Below, piece after piece: positions 60,888 to 64,000 of a stretch of DNA of 64,000 nt. This stretch comes from Halobellus sp. Atlit-31R. Its GTDB lineage: Archaea > Halobacteriota > Halobacteria > Halobacteriales > Haloferacaceae. A model generated the notes under the pieces. The model did not search any database, was not told the origin of the DNA, and was given only the letters and a program-made list of their open reading frames with translations. Every line of letters begins with the position of its first letter. Within the stretch, counting starts at the first letter, position 1. The translations under genes and the position numbers were made by a program. The stretch covers positions 434,001 to 498,000 of the forward strand of contig QPLR01000003.1 of assembly GCA_003665935.1 (NCBI GenBank), read 5' to 3'.

Positions 60888-61268
60888 ATGAGCGACGTAC
60901 CAGAGATGAGCGACCTCCTGGAGACCGAGAAACCGGGGTTCCAGCAGGTGCTGGCCTGCGTGTTCGGTATCCAGCGTCACGAGAGCCGGACGTATCTCAC
61001 ACTTCTCGACAACCCGGGGAGTACGGTCGCCGAGCTCGCAGACCTGCTGGATCGGGACCGGAGCAACGTCAACCGCTCGCTGACGACGCTGATGGAGAAA
61101 GGCCTCGCCGAGCGTGAGCGGCGACTGCTCGATTCGGGCGGCTACATCTACCAGTACACGGGCACCGAACTGCCGCGTGCGAAGGAGATGCTGCACGACG
61201 CGCTCGACGAGTGGGCCGACAGGGTCCACCGGAGCATCGACGAGTACGGACGGGAGGAGGCGGCGTGA
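60888..61268 (+). CDS. TrmB/MarR-like winged-helix regulator
   Basis: 126 residues. Winged-helix pattern SRTYLTLLDNPGSTVAELADLLDRDRSNVNRSLTTLMEKGLAERERRLLDSGGYIYQY, with a recognition helix around DRSNVNRSL, and a C-terminal helix LHDALDEWADRVHRSIDEYG for dimerisation. No ligand domain. Target genes unknown; the closest candidates are its neighbours, including the threonine synthase 55 bp downstream. Confidence 0.82.
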   Translation: MSDVPEMSDLLETEKPGFQQVLACVFGIQRHESRTYLTLLDNPGSTVAELADLLDRDRSNVNRSLTTLMEKGLAERERRLLDSGGYIYQYTGTELPRAKEMLHDALDEWADRVHRSIDEYGREEAA

Positions 61269-61323
61269 TGGCGCCGCGCTCGAACCACCCTCCTTTTCAC
61301 GGCCGAACCCGACCGATACCACA

Positions 61324-62589
61324 ATGAGCCTCGAACTCACCGCACCCACCCCCGACGCGCCCGCGGTCGCCGAGGACGGCGTCTGGCTCGCCGACATCGA
61401 GACGGGCGAGACGTACGCGCCGTTCGACGAGATCCGTTACACCGGCGAGGACGGAAATCTCCTCGAAGTGCGCTACGCCGACCCGCCGACCTTCGAGGAC
61501 TTCAAGGGACAGGGCCGCGGCGTCTGGCGCTACCACGCCGCGCTCCCGTTCGACGAGGGCGTCAGCCTGCCCGAAGGCGACACGCCGCTGCACGAGGCCC
61601 CGCGCCTCCGCGAGGACATCGGCGTCCGGAACCTCCGCGTCAAACACGAGGGGATGAACCCGACCGGCTCGTTCAAGGACCGCGGGATGACCGTCGGCGT
61701 CCGCGTCGCGAAGGAGCTCGGCGTCGGCCGCCTCGCGTGCGCTTCGACGGGCAACACCTCGGCCGCGCTCGCCGCCTACGGCGCACGCGGCGGGATGGAG
61801 ACGCTCGTGCTGCTGCCCGCCGGCAAGGTCGCGGCCGGCAAGATCGCGCAGGCGTCGCTCCACGACGCCCGGATCCTCGAAGTCGACGGCAACTTCGACG
61901 CCTGCCTCGACATCGTGCAGGATCTCGCAAAGCGCGGTGAGGTCTACCTCCTCAACTCGCTGAACCCCTTCCGACTGGAGGGTCAGAAGACGATCGGCCT
62001 CGAGATCTTAGAGGAGTTCCGCGACGACTACGGTCGCTTCCCGGACCGCATCATTCTCCCCGTCGGCAACGCCGGCAACACCTCGGCGCTGTACAAGGCG
62101 TTCCGCGAGCTGGTCCAGTCCGGCGCGCTCGATCCCTCGGAGGTCCCGAAGCTCACCGGCGTGCAGGCGGAGGGAGCCGCCCCGATGGCCGAGGCGATCG
62201 AACACGGCTGGGAGGACACCCGCCGCTGGGAGGACGTCGAGACGCGCGCGACCGCGATCCGGATCGGCAACCCCGTCAACGCGCCGAAGGCGCTCCCCGG
62301 CATCCGCGGGACGGGAGGCACTGCGACCTCCGTCTCCGACGAGGCGATCACCGAGGCCCAGCGCGACCTCGCGCGCGAAGGCATCGGCGTCGAACCCGCC
62401 TCGGCGGCCTCCATCGCCGGGCTCAAGAAACTCCGAAACCACGGCGTCGTCGACGCCGACGAGGACGTCGTCTGTCTCACGACGGGGCATCTCCTGAAGG
62501 ACCCCGACGAGGCGTTCAAGGCCGGCGGCGACCCCGAACCGGTCGCAAACGACACCGAGGCCGTTCTCGATCACATCGGCGCGAACTGA
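61324..62589 (+). CDS. thrC: Threonine synthase
   Basis: 421 residues from MSLELTAPTPDAPAVAED. PLP lysine Lys118 in NPTGSFKDRGM, phosphate loop ACASTGNTSAALAAYGAR and the C-terminal PASAASIAGLKKLRNHGVVD. An N-terminal stretch of about 60 residues precedes the core. It converts O-phosphohomoserine to threonine, the end of the pathway started by the aspartate kinase at 23.4 kb. The chosen ATG follows ACCACA with the usual short leader. Confidence 0.93.
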   Translation: MSLELTAPTPDAPAVAEDGVWLADIETGETYAPFDEIRYTGEDGNLLEVRYADPPTFEDFKGQGRGVWRYHAALPFDEGVSLPEGDTPLHEAPRLREDIGVRNLRVKHEGMNPTGSFKDRGMTVGVRVAKELGVGRLACASTGNTSAALAAYGARGGMETLVLLPAGKVAAGKIAQASLHDARILEVDGNFDACLDIVQDLAKRGEVYLLNSLNPFRLEGQKTIGLEILEEFRDDYGRFPDRIILPVGNAGNTSALYKAFRELVQSGALDPSEVPKLTGVQAEGAAPMAEAIEHGWEDTRRWEDVETRATAIRIGNPVNAPKALPGIRGTGGTATSVSDEAITEAQRDLAREGIGVEPASAASIAGLKKLRNHGVVDADEDVVCLTTGHLLKDPDEAFKAGGDPEPVANDTEAVLDHIGAN

Positions 62590-62786
62590 GGCGCGTCAGC
62601 GGAGGTCGCTGGCTCTTTCTCGGGTACTCGACGAAGCGGTGCGGAGCGCGACCGCAGAGCGCGGAACTGCAGCACTGCGGGGCGCGACCGAAGAACTGTA
62701 GAACCGTACAGCAGCAGAACCGCGGGACTGGAAACTGTCCCCCCTTTCGGAGAGTGCGTTACCGAGAACGGCGGTGACGGAGCTCT

Positions 62787-64000
62787 CTACAACTCGTTTT
62801 CGCCGTCGTCCTCACCGTTGAGCGTGAGGTACTTCACGTCGATCATCCGGTCGTCGGCGAGGATCGTCGCGATCACGTCGTCGGGGACGACGTCGTCGAG
62901 GTTGTAGACGGTGAGCGCCTCGCCGCCGCGGTCGTCGCGACGGGCGTTGAACATCCCCGCGATGTTGATGTCGTGTTCGCCGAGGACGGAACCGATGAAG
63001 CCGATGACGCCCGGCTTGTCGGCGTTGCGCGCGACGAGCATCTTCCCGTGGGGGATCGCGTCGACGCGGTAGCCGTCGATCCGGACGATGCGCGGGTCGT
63101 CGCCGGCGAACTGCGTGCCGGAGACGCTGAGCGACTCCGATTCGTTGCCGACGCTGACGGTCACGAGGCTCTGGAAGTCGTCCGACTGGAGGCGCTTTGA
63201 CTCTGTGACGTCGATGCCGCGCTCCTCGGCGATCTGGGGCGCGTTGACGGCGTTGACCTGCCACTCCAGCGGCTCGAAGACGCCCTTCAGCCCCGAGGCG
63301 GTGACGAGTTCGACGTCCTCCTCGGCGATGTCGCCCTCGTAGGAGACTTCGACCTCCGAGATCCGGCCGTCGAGCAACTGCGCGGCGATCTTCCCGGCGG
63401 TCTCGGCGAGACCGATGTACGGCTGGATGCGCGGGAAGACGCTCTCGTCGACCGAGGGCGCGTTCAGCGCGTTCATCACGGGTTCGCCGGCGAACGCCGC
63501 GTCGATCTGGTCGGCGATCGACGTCGCGACGTTCTCCTGTGCGGCCTCGGTGGACGCGCCGAGGTGCGGCGTGACGACGACTTCGTCGACGGCCAACAGC
63601 GGGTTCCCCTCCGAGATCGGTTCGTCGGCGAAGACGTCGACCGCCGCCCCGTCGAGGACGTCGTTCTCGACGGCCTCTGCGAGGGCCTCCTCGTCGACGA
63701 CGCCGCCGCGGGCGCAGTTGATCAGGAAGCCGCCGCCCATCAGCTCGAGTTCCTCCGTCGAGATCATCCCTTCCGTCTCGGGCGTCAGCGGCGTGTGGAC
63801 GGTGAGGAAGTCGGCCCGTTCCAGACACCCCTCGAACTCGACGAGTTCGGCACCGAGCCGATCTGCGCGCTCCTCGCTGATGTAGGGGTCGTAGGCGACG
63901 AGGTTCATCCCGAGGCCGTCGAGACGCTTTGCGACCTCCTGGCCGACGCGACCGAGGCCGACGATACCGAGGGTCTTGCCGTTGAGCTCCGTACCGAGGT
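62787..64000 (-). CDS. serA: D-3-phosphoglycerate dehydrogenase (5' end outside the window)
   Basis: The frame runs past the window end; about 400 C-terminal residues are seen, including the Rossmann motif GLGRVGQEVAKRL just before the window edge. Then come LTVHTPLTPETEGM, LINCARGGVVDEEAL, the intervening AQLLDGRISEVEVSYEGD region and a C-terminal ACT domain (RIDGYRVDAIPHGKMLVARNADKPGVIGFIGSVLGEHDINIAGMFN). It oxidises 3-phosphoglycerate, starting serine synthesis. The ACT domain and substrate-binding insertion suggest serine feedback. The 197-bp gap before thrC's end shows only short repeats of GCAGAACCG type. Confidence 0.9.
   Translation of the reverse strand, partial: LGTELNGKTLGIVGLGRVGQEVAKRLDGLGMNLVAYDPYISEERADRLGAELVEFEGCLERADFLTVHTPLTPETEGMISTEELELMGGGFLINCARGGVVDEEALAEAVENDVLDGAAVDVFADEPISEGNPLLAVDEVVVTPHLGASTEAAQENVATSIADQIDAAFAGEPVMNALNAPSVDESVFPRIQPYIGLAETAGKIAAQLLDGRISEVEVSYEGDIAEEDVELVTASGLKGVFEPLEWQVNAVNAPQIAEERGIDVTESKRLQSDDFQSLVTVSVGNESESLSVSGTQFAGDDPRIVRIDGYRVDAIPHGKMLVARNADKPGVIGFIGSVLGEHDINIAGMFNARRDDRGGEALTVYNLDDVVPDDVIATILADDRMIDVKYLTLNGEDDGENEL

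Noticed and set aside
62730-62752. ORB-like CTGGAAAC followed by a C-rich run
   Set aside because: The G/C tract is on the wrong strand and spacing relative to the dyad; only the CTGGAAAC core matches.

Overview
The window is chromosomal DNA of an extremely halophilic euryarchaeon (class Halobacteria). The DNA is very GC-rich, the encoded proteins are strongly acidic, and many genes have no leader or overlap by 1-11 bases. The marker genes are archaeal: PolD small subunit, Orc1/Cdc6, Hel308, Hef, KEOPS Cgi121, archaeal signal peptidase and PurO. Genus cannot be fixed by eye.

Layout. 1-3.9 kb: the end of a dabB-dabA inorganic-carbon pump. 3.9-20.8 kb: a tetrapyrrole block (hemD, a uroporphyrinogen methyltransferase and hemC in one run, then hemL and hemB) interleaved with a RecJ-like phosphoesterase, an MFS permease, a CPBP protease, two tandem amt-glnK pairs, DedA, a p27-like zinc-ribbon protein and signal peptidase. 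20.9-35.9 kb: information processing and housekeeping (PolD small subunit, aspartate kinase behind a possible 20-codon leader ORF, PurO, tRNA-Gln(CTG), Cgi121-Hel308, ferredoxin, Hef, an AI-2E-type permease). 36-40.3 kb: a thiamine-type ABC importer. 40.3-46 kb: small haloarchaeal-specific genes with many short tandem repeats, then oapC-oapB-oapA (also called arvC-arvB-arvA). 46.1-48.9 kb: a replication origin, made of outward-pointing origin recognition boxes around an AT-rich tract, plus orc1/cdc6. Genes left of it run leftward and genes right of it run rightward. 49-64 kb: ACT and IMPACT proteins, upp, a CobW GTPase, an ArsA/Get3-like ATPase, a CstA-type transporter, a cupin, an HTH regulator, thrC and the 3' part of serA.

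What stands out. (1) The origin, and ORB-like elements dispersed inside coding sequence: an outward-facing pair in the PolD small-subunit gene, and a 22-nt exact copy of one origin box inside an ABC ATPase gene. (2) A zinc-ribbon membrane-protein gene with no ATG, GTG or TTG start; an ATT start fits and its operon partner is a clear paralogue. (3) A tetO-like palindrome in front of a 58-codon gene. (4) Short tandem duplications (period 18-39 bp) in coding sequence and over stop codons, densest at 39-44 kb. (5) Two nearly identical glnK genes beside diverged amt genes. No CRISPR array, integrase, intact insertion sequence or rRNA was seen.
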